This document shows positions 12,304 through 24,959 of a stretch of 64,000 nt of DNA, in pieces; the stretch's first letter is position 1; the number at the start of each line of letters is the position of its first letter. Source of the DNA: Isoetes taiwanensis (taxonomy: Eukaryota; Streptophyta; Lycopodiopsida; Isoetales; Isoetaceae); the NCBI GenBank assembly GCA_021234155.1, contig JAJEKV010000002.1, positions 8,925,709-8,989,708 of the forward strand, given 5' to 3'. The notes under the pieces are model-generated. The model searched no databases. It was not told where the DNA came from and saw only the letters and a program-made list of their open reading frames with translations. The position numbers were made by a program, and so were the translations under genes.

Positions 12304-13062
12304 CATGTGATATTGAATTGCCTTTATAAACAATGCCCTTATTTGCTGAAATCTTGAAACTGGCAGGGCCTTTGTAAGAATATCTGCCATTTGATCTACT
12401 GTGCTGACATAAGTTAGATGTACTTGGTCTTTCTTCACCATATCTCTAATAAAATGTACTTCTAATTCAATATGTTTTGATCTTTCATGTAGAACTGGGT
12501 TTTTTGTCATGGCAATGCAGCTGGTATTGTCACAATATATAATTGTTGGTCCTGATTGTGTAAAACCTAACTCTTTCATAAGTCTTCTTTCCCACACTAA
12601 CTCCTTTGTCACCAATGATGCTGAGTTATACTCAGCCTCAGCACTAGAGAGTGCAATGCTAGATTGCTTTTTGCATTTCCATGCAATTGGAGCTCCACCT
12701 AACAATACAACATATCCTGAAGTGGATTTCCGTTTGTCCAGGTCTCCTGCCCAGTCAGCATCAAAATAGGCTTGCAATTGTAAGTTAGTATCATTGAATA
12801 ATATGCCAAATTGTACTGTACCTTTCAAATACTTCAAAATCCTTTTGGCTGCATTCCAATGTGCTTTCCCAGGATTGTTATTGTATCTGCTAAGTATATT
12901 GACTGCAAATGCAATATCCGGTCGAGTACAGTTGGCTACATATGACAGACATCCAATCAAATTCCTATAGGGTACCCTTTCCATTTGTATACTTTCCTTT
13001 TCAGTTCTTGGACACATTTCACTAGATATTTTGTGACCAAACCATAGGGGTGGTCGCCACAT
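12304..13062 (-). pseudogene. Copia RNase H remnant
   Basis: The longest open block of the element. It begins with the R-P-D-I-A-F-A-V tail of the polymerase. It contains D-A-D-W-A-G (first catalytic Asp), S-S-A-E-A-E-Y (catalytic Glu), C-D-N-T-S (Asp) and the ending H-I-E-L-E-V-H-F-I-R-D. The open frame runs past the usual end into the LTR. RNase H removes the RNA template during cDNA synthesis. Confidence 0.92.
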
Positions 13063-13084
13063 TGCAATTTTCCATATGAAATCT

Positions 13085-14213
13085 CTTCAACATATTTTGG
13101 ATGTGACCTTGCCGACTTAAGACAAGTATTTTCTGATCCCCTGTTTTACAGATACATCAATCCCAAGAAATCTCTTTAACTCACCCAGTCAGTCATCCGA
13201 ATCTTCTCTTAGAATTTCTTTACAATGGTTTAATACTCTATTGCTTTTAGCCACCATGATATTGTCATCAACATACAATGCAATGATACACCATTCATCT
13301 CCCGATTAAATCTATATAGATTCCCATCACCATTAAGTTTTTTGAAACCTTGTTCTAACAAATATCCATCCATGCATTTGTACCATTCTCTAGGAGACCT
13401 GTTTGAGACCATACACCTGCTCTATTTAGTTTCCAAACTTTCCCTTTTTTCTTCATCAAAGCCGGTACTTGCGGTTTTGGATAAATTTCTTCTTCCAATT
13501 TGGCATTTAAAAATGCTGTGCTCACATCCATGTGATGTATTTCAAAACTACATGCATTAGCAATGGCCAGAAGCATTCTTAAACCTTTTATCTTGACTAA
13601 AGGTGAAAAAGTTTCATCAAAGTCTTCACCCTTTTTGTAAACCCTTAAAAAACAAGCCATTTTTAAATTTCTTTGTTTTCCATCTACCCGTGTTTTATTC
13701 GATATATCCACTTATTTCCAACTATATTTTTGTCCAAGGGCATATCTACTACAGTATATGTATTTGTTCTTTTAAAAGCCTTCATTTCTTCTTCCATTGC
13801 ATGTCTCCAGTGTTTTGCATTAATATCACTTATGGCTTCATTATAACTTTGAGGTACTTTATCAGATTCAAGTACTAGTATGTCAAATACTGTATGAATC
13901 TCACCTTCAATTGGCTTTAATCTTTGCTTTTCCCACCTCGCCGCCATGCGCCCACATCATGTTTGGCTTCATCTGCTAATATTTGAGCTTCTGTCCTCTT
14001 TGCTTTCCTTTTGGGTTTGTCTGGCTTAATAACTTCTTCCTCTTCCATTTCAATGCTTTGATTCATCCTAGGTTCAATTTCTGGCTCTGGGGCTATTTTA
14101 GACTCATTATCAGAGTCACTCATATCCATCTGATCTTTAATTCTCTCCTCCTTCTCATTTAGGTTTTGTTTTATTTCTGTCAACTCTTTCAACTCTTCTT
14201 CTTTTTTTTGCAT
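13085..14213 (-). pseudogene. Copia linker and reverse transcriptase remnant
   Basis: An acidic/Lys-rich linker (13,917-14,213) precedes the copia reverse transcriptase, which starts with W-R-H-A-M-E-E-E-M-K-A and W-I-Y-R-I-K (13,684-13,860). It continues through M-D-V-S-T-A-F-L-N (about 13,510-13,540) to the catalytic Y-V-D-D box (about 13,265-13,276). Frame shifts occur near 13,690, 13,400 and 13,240. Confidence 0.9.
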
Positions 14214-14219
14214 TCACAT

Positions 14220-15495
14220 ATCTTCCAATTTATCTTAGGAATCTTCCTATAGAATTCTTTTCTCATTGAAAACAACATCTCTACTAATTATGATTTTTCC
14301 TTCTTCTTGGGATCATATAATCAATGCCTTAGAATTTGAGTCATACCCTCACGAGGATATGCTATGTAGGCTCTATCATCCAATTTTTTTTCTCAACTCT
14401 TCCGGAACATGCACAAAACACAAACATCCATAAGCCTTTTAAATTTTCATAGGTTGGACACTTACACCGTCCCAAAGATATTTGGTATGGCTCCTTTTAT
14501 GCTTGAAGATGGCCCGAGATTTTTGTACATACACTTCTTTGTTTTAATAGCTTCATTCCTGAGAAAATTCGAAGTCCCGAATATTTTAGCATGGATCTTA
14601 CAAAGATCAAGCAATGTCCTTTCTTCCTTTTCACGCAACTCCATTTTTGTTGTGGTGAATACCTATGTTAGTTGTCTCTTAATTCCTTTATTTGCACAAA
14701 AAGCTCTAAACTCATCGGCACATATTCACCTCCCCTATCAGACCTTATACATTTTATCTTCCTTCCTGCTTTCCAACTCGATTCAAAGAAGAACAATTTC
14801 AAGGCATCAAATGCTTGATCCTTTGTTTTCAATAAATAGCATTTAGTTCTTTCCGCTAAAATCATCTATGAAGCTCATAAAATATTTGTGTCCACTCAAA
14901 CTTTGTAATATTTGTTGGACCACATAAATGCGTGTGTATTAAGTCCAAAAATGCCCTTTTGCCCTTTTATTTGACTTTTTGAATAGTAGTCTTGATTGCT
15001 TCCCTAATTGACAACCACCACACACAAATTTTCCTTCTACTGGTTTAGCAGAGATTAGCCCCTTCTTTCCAAGTGCTTCTATAATGGTAGAATTTGTATG
15101 GCAAAGTCTGTTATGCCATAGTTTCAGATCTGGATATTCAACAACATTTATTTCAGGAAGATGCTCAATATCAAGTCCAAATAGATAAACTTCAATTCAT
15201 CATCCAAAAACACTTTACATTGAAGTTGCTCAAACAATACTTTGTATCCCAAATCTACCAGTTGACAAACAGATATAAGATTTCTCACTAGGCTAGGCAC
15301 ACACAAAACTTCTCTCAATTTGACAATTTTTCCATTCAAATCAAACAGTTCTAACACTCCAGAATCTTCTATTTCCCTTAATGCCCCATCTCCAAGTTGG
15401 ACATGTCCTTCTTTCTTCCGCCAGCCTTTTAAGCAAATGCGTATCACACATCACACTTTTCTCGCTCCCCCGAATCTATTACAACAAACTTGTTA
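14220..15495 (-). pseudogene. Copia protease and integrase remnant
   Basis: A protease active-site motif V-I-D-S-G-G lies near 15,463-15,490. Next comes the pre-integrase region, including C-V-P-S-L-V-R-N-L-I-S-V (about 15,260-15,310), and then the H-H-C-C zinc domain with L-W-H-N-R-L-C-H and C-G-G-C-Q-L-G-K-Q (about 15,000-15,125). The integrase core motif R-S-D-R-G-G-E-Y lies near 14,735. Several frameshifts separate the blocks. The product would process the polyprotein and insert cDNA; this copy cannot make it. Confidence 0.85.
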
Positions 15496-15557
15496 TTATC
15501 CTTTCTTGAAGGCAACGAAACATTACAAGTCAAATGTTTTTCTTACCTCCATAAAGA

Positions 15558-16570
15558 TCATCTTCGATTCACCTTCATCACCGGCTTGTTTTTTTCTATT
15601 ACATTGATGCTTGCACCACCTCCAAAACTTCCCCTTCCTCTACCACCTCTGCCACCTCTGTTTCCACCAGATCTTCCTCTTCCCCTTCCCTTTTTAGGAC
15701 TTGGACAGTCTGAGGCAAAATGACCTTTGCCCTCACAATTAAAGCATCTAAATTCTTTTACACTACTATTTGAACATTCACTCCTCAAGTGACCATATTG
15801 ATTACAAGAATAACAGGGTCCTAGTTTTTCCTTTTGAAATTTAACAAAACTCCCTTTTGACTTGTCATATATAACACTTCAGTTGAATGTTCATCTTCCT
15901 CCTGGCTCCCTCTAGTCTGCTCGAACTCTGTACGAATCATCCAGATAGCATGTTCTTTGGATGTAGCTACATTCCTGAGCAGAGTTGCCAGCTGATGATT
16001 ATGAGACACAGACCTTGCCAATGCCAATATCCTCAGTATTAATCATTTAATATTTCCTACTCCCTCAAGATCTGCAATAACAGAATCAAATCTTTCTTGG
16101 AAGTCGCTTAAATTATTTTTTTTCGCACAACTTCATCTTTCTTAGCTCCTTTCCAACATGTCTATTTGTGAAGAGCTTTTTGTTCATAATGCTTTATGAG
16201 ATAATCCCACATCTCCTTTGGCTTCATGCCTCGAGTTTTTCAACTTTAAGGCAGTTTGCCTTACACATGATTATGGCTTGAGCTTTCCATAATCTTTGCA
16301 TCATCACCGCACTTGGAGGACTTCCCCTTTAAAATCCTTCCAACAGAGTCACCATCAGTTTTAGTGCTTGAGCTTGGCAAAGGGATTCAGATACTCCTAA
16401 GCTAGATGCCCCCGCTTTACAAAGATGTGGAGCTGCCTCAAATAGATACCATAACTTCTCAAATTCTAGTACAAATTAATACTTCCTTCCAAATTTGAAA
16501 TCCTCCATCTCCTTTAAAACACTTCAATAGAGTTCAATAGATTTGCCCCGTCGGTTTGTCATTATCACAG
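15558..16570 (-). pseudogene. Copia gag remnant with two zinc knuckles
   Basis: The nucleocapsid part encodes two CCHC knuckles in succession, CYSCNQYGHLRSEC and CFNCEGKGHFASDC, around 15,710-15,810. They are followed by a Gly/Arg-rich tail (15,590-15,690). Upstream capsid-like sequence (15,821-16,027 and beyond) is open only in short blocks. Gag would package element RNA. Frame changes between blocks show it is not translatable as one protein. Confidence 0.85.
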
Positions 16571-16598
16571 ATGTGAACTAGTTAGCTCTTGATACCAA

Positions 16599-17245
16599 TG
16601 ATGATTTTTATTGCACTACAAGCTTTAACTTTCAAGAAGATTGTCGCGGCAATTCATTCAACTTCAATTTATTCTAAGGTCATTCAACACAATATCTTTC
16701 TTAATGGTCATTAAACCACATAGTCAATAAAACCATTGAATACAATTAGAATCTGCTCAATCTATTCATCAAATTCCAAAGATCGTTCCCCATGTATAGT
16801 CGCAACCTCCCAATTATGCGCTTGCAAGAGAGCCAAAATGTGGTCACTCATCCCCTTGTCTTATAGTCACCCTCACGACTTTCAATCTCAATTAAGTCCA
16901 CTTGTCCAATTGTGCATCTCCTTTATTGTTTATCAACTTGCCTAAAAAAATTCTGAGTAGATAGACTTGCCCTAAATTTTCGGGTCTAAAGTTGACTTTT
17001 GACTTTGACTAGTCAACCCAAACCCTAAGTGGCGGGCGGGGTGTTCCATGATTTCTAGCTGTTTTAGCAACACCGCAATACCACTGGCCCGCCACACCTT
17101 TGACTTTTTTTAAAAGTTGACCCATCGCCCTTTACTTCTCATAGGTCAAGATTTTATATGACTCATGCATTCTAATCGCCCCACTGCTTCTCATATAGAT
17201 TAGATATGGCAAAATATAATATCACATGACAAGCGTATTTTAACA
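16599..17245 (-). repeat. Copia 5' LTR
   Basis: 647 bp. On the plus strand it runs from TGATGATTTTTATTGC to GTATTTTAACA. It aligns along its whole length with 11,639-12,295, with many small indels. Confidence 0.92.
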
Positions 17246-18408
17246 CCAGAAAGCTTCGAGAATTTTTCGCATTCTACCTAGCATTCCAAAAATCAAACGC
17301 GACTATTGTGAAGAAGGTTGTTAATCCCGCCTACTCGGCAAGAATTCTATGCCGATGCCATGCAGGGGTAAAAGCAAAATGCAATCGCCAATTTTTATAT
17401 GGGCTTAGGGTGCCCCGTTAATTTGTTTTTTTCTTGCTTTCTTCTAGCCCGCATGAATGTTGCCTCGAGATAGACCCCGCTGATTGTCAACAAAGGACTT
17501 TCTTCATGCTTATCACGGAGTCTACCAAACGATGGTATACATTGGGATGTCATTTCACAGCAGAGTATAATGAGGTTCGGGATACCAATGATGTTAGTCC
17601 CAACAAAAAATTCAATTGACAAGGTAAGGCCGTGAGCATGAAGAAGCTTTAATTGAACTACTTGAGCAAGATATACCAAGAAGGCTTGAAGAATAGAGAA
17701 GTAAGGAAAATGGTTTTCTTGACTATTTGCATTCAACAATTGCCGGACCAAAGGGATCCGGATAATTTCAAGGTTAATGGGCGGCGAAGAAGGGGAAAAA
17801 GTGGGGCCTATTCGAGCATCGGTTAGTAACCTTGAGACCGGGCGTGGGTCCCGTGGAGCGTGATCAGAGCCCAAAGACATCTCCCAGCAGCGAGCCTTTT
17901 CCTAAAGGAAGGAAGGAAGGAAGGTATAAAAGCATAAGGTAAAAAGGCCATCTTCTTCAGCAGGTGTAAAACTAGAAGGGAGGTTGTCCTTCGAGAGGCA
18001 CGCAATGTGCCCAAAGCCCGTTATCTCAACTTATGGAGAAAACATTGCCCATCTGGAAAGCATGATCCAAGGTGTGTAGAATGCCTTAAAAATACAGCAC
18101 AGTGATCTAGTGTCCAAGAAGGAACTAGTTGCACAATCTTAGGTAAAGGGCACCTTCTTTTCGGCTGCACAACAAAAAGTTGCGTCATAATAATATCGCC
18201 ACGTCTTCAAGCCCTCCTGGATCCTAATGCACAACAGAAATTTGAAGGAGGAGAAAGATATGGCAGAGTATATGTTGAAGTCCCTCCTTGAAATGGGAGG
18301 TGGGCCAATAGATGAAACCATAGGTGGCTGCTCTAACTGCTGAGGTTTCCAATAATGAGACCTTCTTAACCCCAGCAGCACTTATAGAATGTCACCAGGA
18401 TGAGGAAA
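17246..18408. other. Unassigned sequence between copia element and FCP1-like gene
   Basis: A 161-codon minus-strand ORF (17,395-17,880) has no domain I recognise and overlaps plus-strand ORFs, so I do not call it a gene. A short GGAAGGAAGG run lies at about 17,906-17,922. Confidence 0.5.
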
Positions 18409-20480
18409 ATGACTAAGAGAAATGATCAGCTGGTCAACATTACTCCATTCAGATTGCCAATTGGAGATGAGGAGAGATGCTCCACATGTGGTCTTGCATT
18501 CTAGGATGATTACACCCACAGCCTGCGGATGAAACATGGACATTATTATCATGTGAGCTGCCTGAGTTTGCTCCTGCAAAAAACATGCTGCCTCGAGTGT
18601 TTAGAGACTTTTCCTACAGGGTTAGTGCAGGAAATGGGGAAGCAGGGAATAACAAAGCAGGAAGTGTTATATGCTGGAGCATCTCACAAAACTGGGAATG
18701 AGACAATTGATGTTGATGAGCATGTAGCCACAACTCGCGATAGCAACAAGAAAAGGAAACAAGTTGATACACCAAGAAGTAAAAGGACCCCAGGATCAGA
18801 AAAGCACAAATCTACAAGGATTCAGACTCCACAAGCAAGACATGATAAAAAAAGGTACATGCCTATTTTCAGAGTCTCAATTTGAATTAGTAACAATAGA
18901 AGATCCTGTAGACATTGAACAACAAAGTCAACAGCACATTGCAGCATTTGACAGCAAAGTGCTGAAGGCAATAACCCCTGCAGAATCTAAGGGAGATTCA
19001 AGTAGTACTGATGATGCGGCGAATTATGTTGTAGTTCCAAATTCTGCAGTTGCCTCTACAAATGCCTCCTCTAATATGGTTGATGCAGAAAAGGAAAACG
19101 ATAGCGAAGATGTCGACAAACAGGTTTTTAAAGTCGTTTCCAAGGTCTCTAGGTTAACACGGTCAAGGGCCAGGAAGTTGTGGAAGAAGAGAGTGAGGGT
19201 GAGTTAGATGTTGATCTTGATGAACATGTCCCCATAAAGTATCATTTAGGAAAAAAAAACAAGGCTAATGTAATTTTGCCATATGTATTTCAGGCAGCCA
19301 AACTTTGATTGCTCAAGACAATCCTAAACCATCAGCCAAAAGGTTTTTGATCCCTGTTTTCTTCCACCATGAATATGTAAATTTTATTTAGTTAATCCAT
19401 TCAACTTAGGCTTGAGTAAAAACTTGTCTGCAGAAAAAGAAGGCAGCCAATGGTTATACTTAGTGAATCTAATGAAGAAGACAATGCCACCAATGGAGTG
19501 CTAGCACAACCTCTAATATACAAAAGGTGCCATCTAGGATTTAGGGTTTAGGGTTGTTTTCCTATTGTATTTCACCTTGTATATTTTCTACAAATTTCAA
19601 TTGGTAATTGGAGCACCACCCTTGTTATTGTAGGAGAACAAGGCAGCTTGTTAATGATGAAAGGGAGGATGAAGCACAGAAGGCCACTGCAAGGGTTACT
19701 GATAGCCAGGAAATGCCAATACATTGGGGGTAGGAGATACTATTACAACTATATCTGACTATGGCTTTCAGAAGCAAAGCTAAAGTAGAATCCAGCAGAT
19801 CGCAGCAACCATTACCGGGTAGCAAAGCTATAGCAGAATCCAGCAGACCGCAGCACAACTCGACAGTGAGTGCAAACGTTAAGGGATGGGAACCCCGATC
19901 GAAGTTGATGGTGCTGGACATAAATGATGTACTGGTACAGGCACAACAGAGGAGAAGCAGGCAAAAAATCTTGCCTCCATCTCATACAAACCATGTTGTA
20001 AAAGAAACTGCGAACAAGCACCTCATTTGCAGACCAGGGTACCATGAGTTTTTGGAGTAAGCACTACAGATGTTTGATATTGTGATATGAAGTGCTTCTC
20101 TACTTCGGAATACAATGATTAATACAAAGGTATGATTTTCTTGGTAGATGACAGCCTACACAAAGGGTTTCTAAACCCTCCACACAAAATCCTTCTTGTT
20201 ATGTCTTTCAAGGGGCGGGAAGAGGACAAATGTTTTATAGAAGTTTATGTATCCAGCATTAGATTACTTGTCTTCCCATACAGTTGAAGAAACAATCTCA
20301 CAGTTAAACATTATTGATGCATGGTTGCAGAAGAAAACAGTTGATGTGCTAGATTACTGTCTCAACAACTATCTTGTCTCGGCCTGTTATGTCCTCAATA
20401 CTTCACAAGAGGTACTTAGGCTGTTGCTGGGCACCACTGCGGAAGACTCCAACCACTCTAAAAACTACAATGACTCCTGA
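18409..20480 (+). pseudogene. Zinc-finger plus FCP1/NIF-type phosphatase-like gene, decayed
   Basis: From an ATG at 18,409 the frame reads into a Cys/His finger (C-x2-C, H-x2-C, C-x2-C over about 18,478-18,600) interrupted by an in-frame TAG at about 18,502. A Lys/Ser-rich linker follows with a frameshift at an A7 run (about 18,847) and another near 19,170. Small exon-like blocks lie at 19,434-19,526 and 19,634-19,730. An FCP1-homology start (19,761-20,055) has K-L-M-V-L-D-I-N-D-V-L-V and C-R-P-G-Y-H-E-F-L, ending at a GTAAGC donor. A later block (about 20,310-20,400) resembles the W-S-S-R-x(n)-D-Y-L segment of the same fold. Catalytic DxDxT is replaced by DIN, as in plant relatives with DLNGLL. 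Family is a moderate call. Confidence 0.5.
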
Positions 20481-20739
20481 AAATACCATTGTACACCTTT
20501 TGTAATATATATGATTTATTTACTTTTTGTAATCTTGAGCATTGATTCCAAGTAATATCTCTAATACAACATCAAAATTTAAGATAAAGGTCCACCGCTA
20601 CCGAGTGACCACAAGAACTGCTGAAATGATGAAACAACTAGGTCAAACCATTTTCAACCTTCGTATGGTAGGCTGTCAAGGATCATTTGATGGGTAGCCT
20701 CCTTAAGGAAAAATCTGTTGGTGCCGAGATTTTGATTCA

Positions 20740-22860
20740 TCTCAAACTTGATTGTCGAGATGATGATGGATTGATAAGTAAAGACCTTTTATTTTTGAAG
20801 TAGCTTCCAAATCTACCATGGCGGGTTGATAGCATAGTATAAACTAGCCAACATGTGTTCATTGACATTGAAAGTTTGACCCCAACTCTAACATGTACAA
20901 TTTTGTCAAGAATATGCCCCGGGGCTAAACATACTTTCACCACATAGAAGTTTGCATTCTTCTTGATTGCCCTCCCTGGCCAAACCCAAAGTTGTCACCT
21001 TCCTCGATGTTTCCATAAGCCATTCCCCATCACCTTCAAAAAATGCCTCATCGATTTTCGCTATCAAGTGTTTCGCCAAAGGATTTTATAGGCTTCAAAG
21101 TGTCACATATTACTTCCAATTCTTCATACTATGCTAAAGATATTCACAATAACATGACCAAATTTTCCCTTCAAACGGGTTACCGCGAAACAACTTTAAC
21201 CTCTATGAGCCAATTTATGGTCCGGTTTGGCCATGTATGTCCCGATGTCAGTATTTCTTTGGTCCTTCCATATATCACGCGGTCCAAATTGGTGCTATCA
21301 ACATCATCATCGTCAATTCCGGTGTCGGGGGTGCGAAGAGACAACAACAAGTATTGCAGTTCAAGACAGTCTAGAGCCACAATACATCATTATTCAGCAG
21401 AATACAGCAGATGAAAGCATAATACCTTTTGATGTTCCCGTTATTGGTACCTTCATTCCAATGAATTGCAAATTCACAGGCATTAGTCGCACCCCCTAAA
21501 TCTCACTCCATCATACTTGAGTTGCTCTCTAGTGAATGCCCCCTTGAGAACTGCCCCTTGTCCATCGTGCTCTCCCTTACCATGGGCTGTCCCAAAGAAA
21601 TTCCATACTATTTCCTTCTCTAGCTCATTGTGATATCTTGGCAGGAAATAGAATGACCGGGCAGATTTGAATTGGCTAAAACAACCATCTGACCAAACTA
21701 TATGCCTGGAGAATTCTACTCCATTTGAGACCAGCCATGAATTGTGCTTTCTAAGATAGTGCTACACAAAAAGAGTGCCATCTTGTCATCATATAAGTAA
21801 AAATAGGTTTCATTCAATAGCTTTATGATCCCAGAGCTTTTGTTTATCCTATACGTGATGTGGACGAGTTATCTGGTCATTGTGCTAGTACTGGCTCTGA
21901 ACCTCCCTTTGTAATTTTATATTGTAATTCTCTGCAAAATCAATTACAGAAACAACGGTGCCATCTTGGATATTGTTTAGGCAACTCTTAAATTGCAGGG
22001 CCTGCCATCTAGCCCTGAATTGCAGGGCCTGCCATTTAGCCCTATAATTATGTGGCACAAATATCTTCAATGTGGAACACAGGTAGGAAACAAAATCCTT
22101 CACTGTCGTTCTCTTGTAAGACAATCTAAGAACTTGCTTTGGTTCTTTATTTTTTTTCCTTGTTAGTTGAGGTCTCATCTTGTCGCTGCCGCAGTTTAAA
22201 TCTTGTCCCACCAAATGCCTTAGCTTTCTTTACTTTTGTTTTTTCCTTCTGGCGGCATTGGATCTTTCCCTTTCATGCCACAGGTACTTCCCTTGGTAAC
22301 CAACAAGAACTCCACCCGGCATCTTTTTGTCTCCACTAGAATCATGCATGAGTTCATGCATAAAAACATAAAACTGTACGGTTCCGCAAGAAAGCGAAAC
22401 TTAGCTGGATGTCCAGCTTATCTTAGCATCGCCAGGCATGCAATAAAGAGAGTTTTACTTTCAAACATTTTCCATTAAAGAACTCATGACCCTCTCTTTC
22501 TCTTGGATATATAGAAAGGCTTTTATGCCACATACTCGACATTTTTGCATCAAGAAAATATGTTTATATTCTTTTTACCCATATTGCTCTTGTTGTAAAC
22601 CCCACCCGCCCTCCAGAGTCCATTTTGCTTGAGTCATATGTGTGTTGGTTGGCGGACACTTCGCCCGGTCCACAAACCTCACAACAACATTTGCACTCTT
22701 CCTTTATGAAATCCGGGTTTTGGTTGATGCGATACTCCAACTTCATATGGTATATGCAACAACGGGACACCCACTTCGATACTTTCTTTACATAACGAGG
22801 CTTCAACTTCGAAAGCCTTTAGCGGGCGGTATTGTGTGTGCCTTTTTGTATTGTTGAAAA
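20740..22860 (-). pseudogene. WSDGC/HGKG DDE-like transposase, copy 1
   Basis: In minus order there is a Cys-rich block (C-C-I-Y-H-M, then C-K-C-C-C, 22,564-22,806). A block ending V-V-S-V-I-D-F-A-E-N-Y follows (21,885-22,214), and then D-D-K-x-x-L-F-V-Q-like sequence broken by stops. After that comes V-W-S-D-G-C-F-S-Q-F-K-S-A-R (about 21,660-21,700) and W-N-F-F-G-T-A-H-G-K-G-E-H-D-G (about 21,560-21,615). The final Asp/Gly-rich part is frameshifted (to about 20,740). The DG and DG-like acidic motifs suggest a DDE-type nuclease. Two more copies lie at 30.5 and 34.5-36.9 kb. Superfamily not assigned. Confidence 0.6.
21988..22044. repeat. 27-bp tandem duplication inside transposase copy 1
   Basis: AATTGCAGGGCCTGCCAT-TAGCCCT occurs twice in a row. 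It is in frame and gives two near-identical nine-residue blocks (KWQALQF, RWQALQF) in the minus-strand ORF. Confidence 0.85.
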
Positions 22861-22978
22861 AGCTGCAGCTGAATGGTGGCCTTTGGTTAAAAATATTTAT
22901 GCAATTGGAAACTTATATCTGTGTGGCCTCTATAAGATGCAAGGGATAAGAAATTCGAAAGCTTGAGTCTCCAACGAT

Positions 22979-24797
22979 TGTGGCAAATTACGAGTTGACC
23001 CTCCCCGGCAAACGAGGGGATCTTGTCAATCTTGCACTAATTCTAGGTTGATATTATGGTGAAGAATTGAATCTTCCTTTTGCACAATTGAAATTACATA
23101 CTCCAAACTCAATGGGCAAATACTTATGAATTCAATGTAACTATGTGAAATTAACATCCAAAGAGTTCACTATTCTCAACAAATATAATATCTAACTATG
23201 AAAAATTCAACCTAGAAGCTTCACTCAACCACGATCCTCGGGTGCACTATTGCCATCCCTTGCTTATTCACTGCACATGCACTCACTGGGGTTAGTCCTC
23301 TGACTAAGTGGGGATCCCTGTCTGTCACTGTATACATGGAAACATCTTGGAAATCTAAGATAACAAGGACATAAGCACAAGCAAGACACCAGATCCTATG
23401 TGAGTACATTTCTAGACAATGACAACTTAATCCAATGAATACTAAACATGAACATCAGAAGCAAAGACATAGTCAAAATACCAAACCATTATGACATATA
23501 GCTCAGGAATGATGGGAAGCTCAGCCGGCCTACATGCGTGGCCCCGTTAGCAGAGAAATGCCCAGCCAACTCACATTTCAAGCCGCTGGCAAAGTTGGTG
23601 GGAATGAACCTCGTATCACGAGGAGTTGGCCGTTACAATCTCACCGGAAGCTATGCGGTGAAGCAGCCACGCCTTCGGTGTCCTGAGCATAGGACATGAG
23701 AATGCCGGAACTACCCAGGCCAACGAACCTGGAAGTCCGATCCCGGAGGATCCAATAGACATCAAGTTACCAAAACAACATGCAAAGATCATGACATGTG
23801 ATGTTCATTAGAATATTTTCTGAGCATGTGCCTAGATCTTGCCATTGCCGAGGCTGCCCATATATGTTGAAGTAGCTTATCCAATGCTCCATGTTTACCT
23901 TCATGTAATTCCCTTGCCAAAGTTACTCATACATCTTAAACCATGTTGAAGTGACAACTCCACGATGAAGACCTTGATAGCAATCCAACCATCGATGCTG
24001 AACCCTCCCTTTTGGCAGCAGATCTATGACCTTACCAACATATCAAGAGCGCTATGATCACAATACAAACATGTCGAAGAAGTCACAAGCGTGGTTGTCA
24101 TATTGATGTGAATCCAACACCTATGTACTTCATCGGTTACGCCAACACTGCTTCATGCCATAGCCATTCTCAAAGCCCCAATAAGCTTCCTATGACTCTC
24201 TTGGCGAAACTATTCAATCCCAGATCATGCCTTACCTTCAAAGTTCCATCTCAATAGCTATAATTCAATCATGAGCTATGGTTTTAATACATTTTATTAT
24301 AAGCCTACTTTCCATAACTAACGGAAAATCTCAAAACCCAGCACTTTCACTTAAGAATCAATGTAACATGATGATCGCAACTGCATGTAATCCTTGCCAC
24401 ATTATCCCGAATCATAGCTCCTCCTTTAGGAGCCAAAACAACAAAGATGGCACAATTCTTGAGCTTCATACTCAACTCACCGATTAGTTACCCGGATGCT
24501 CATATTCTCCTTTACTTCTATCAAGGAGAATCTACTTAAGAGCCATCCCATGGTCAATCTGTCAGGTGCTTTACTATTTTAAAGTTGTCAACCTTTATAT
24601 TTCATACTAATTCAATTAGGTTACAATCATTCAAAGTAATAGATTTCCTTACTGTTACTATTCTTGTGACTATTACGAGCAATCATGGCGATCTTCCTTT
24701 GGTTTGATCCACATACAAGGCAACTGAGCCCCATCCAAAAGGTTTATTTCTTAATTTAACTCCTTAGATTAGCAACAAATACTAAACCAAAGCAACA
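22979..24797 (-). repeat. 3' LTR, distal part
   Basis: 1,819 bp matching 47,750-49,605 along its length with small indels. It begins TGTGGCAAATTACGAG and ends at AAAGCAACA, where homology to the intact LTR stops and the 21.75-kb insertion begins. ORFs inside are translations of LTR sequence. Confidence 0.9.
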
Positions 24798-24822
24798 AAG
24801 TCGCATTTAATTAAAGTGGGTC
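24798..24822 (+). repeat. Left terminal inverted repeat
   Basis: 25 bp beginning AAGTCGCATTTAATTAAA, then G-TGGGTC. It pairs with 46,527-46,551 with one mismatch at position 19. Confidence 0.85.
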
Positions 24823-24959
24823 AAATCTCAAAATTTGGGACTCAGACTGAAAATGGGATTCATACTGACAAAAAGGGTAGAAGCATGAAAGGGTGGGCAA
24901 AAAAAGTGCCCGTATTTTACATTTATAAATTCAAAATGTAAGGAAATCCCTCCCCCCAA

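Larger units (their letters stand above)
11639..17245 (-). mobile_element. Ty1/copia LTR retrotransposon, full-length but decayed
   Basis: A 5.6-kb element in minus orientation. LTRs with TG/CA ends lie at 16,599-17,245 (5' LTR) and 11,639-12,295 (3' LTR). The primer-binding site directly inside the 5' LTR (minus strand TGGTATCAAGAGC, about 16,585-16,597) resembles the initiator tRNA-Met site with one extra base. The polypurine tract AAGGGGAA (12,296-12,303) abuts the 3' LTR. Internal order is gag, protease, integrase, reverse transcriptase, RNase H, which defines copia. All parts are broken by frameshifts and stops. Flanks (CAGAG left, CCAGA right) are similar but not an exact target duplication. 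Confidence 0.95.

Noticed and set aside
11639-17245. An active copia element
   Set aside because: Every domain is frameshifted and the LTRs have diverged by many indels.
17395-17880. 161-codon minus-strand ORF
   Set aside because: Long for its region, but no recognisable domain and overlaps ORFs on the other strand. Left as unassigned sequence.
19535-19553. TTTAGGGTTTAGGG, plant telomere-type repeat
   Set aside because: Only about two units; a common promoter or random word, not an interstitial telomere array.
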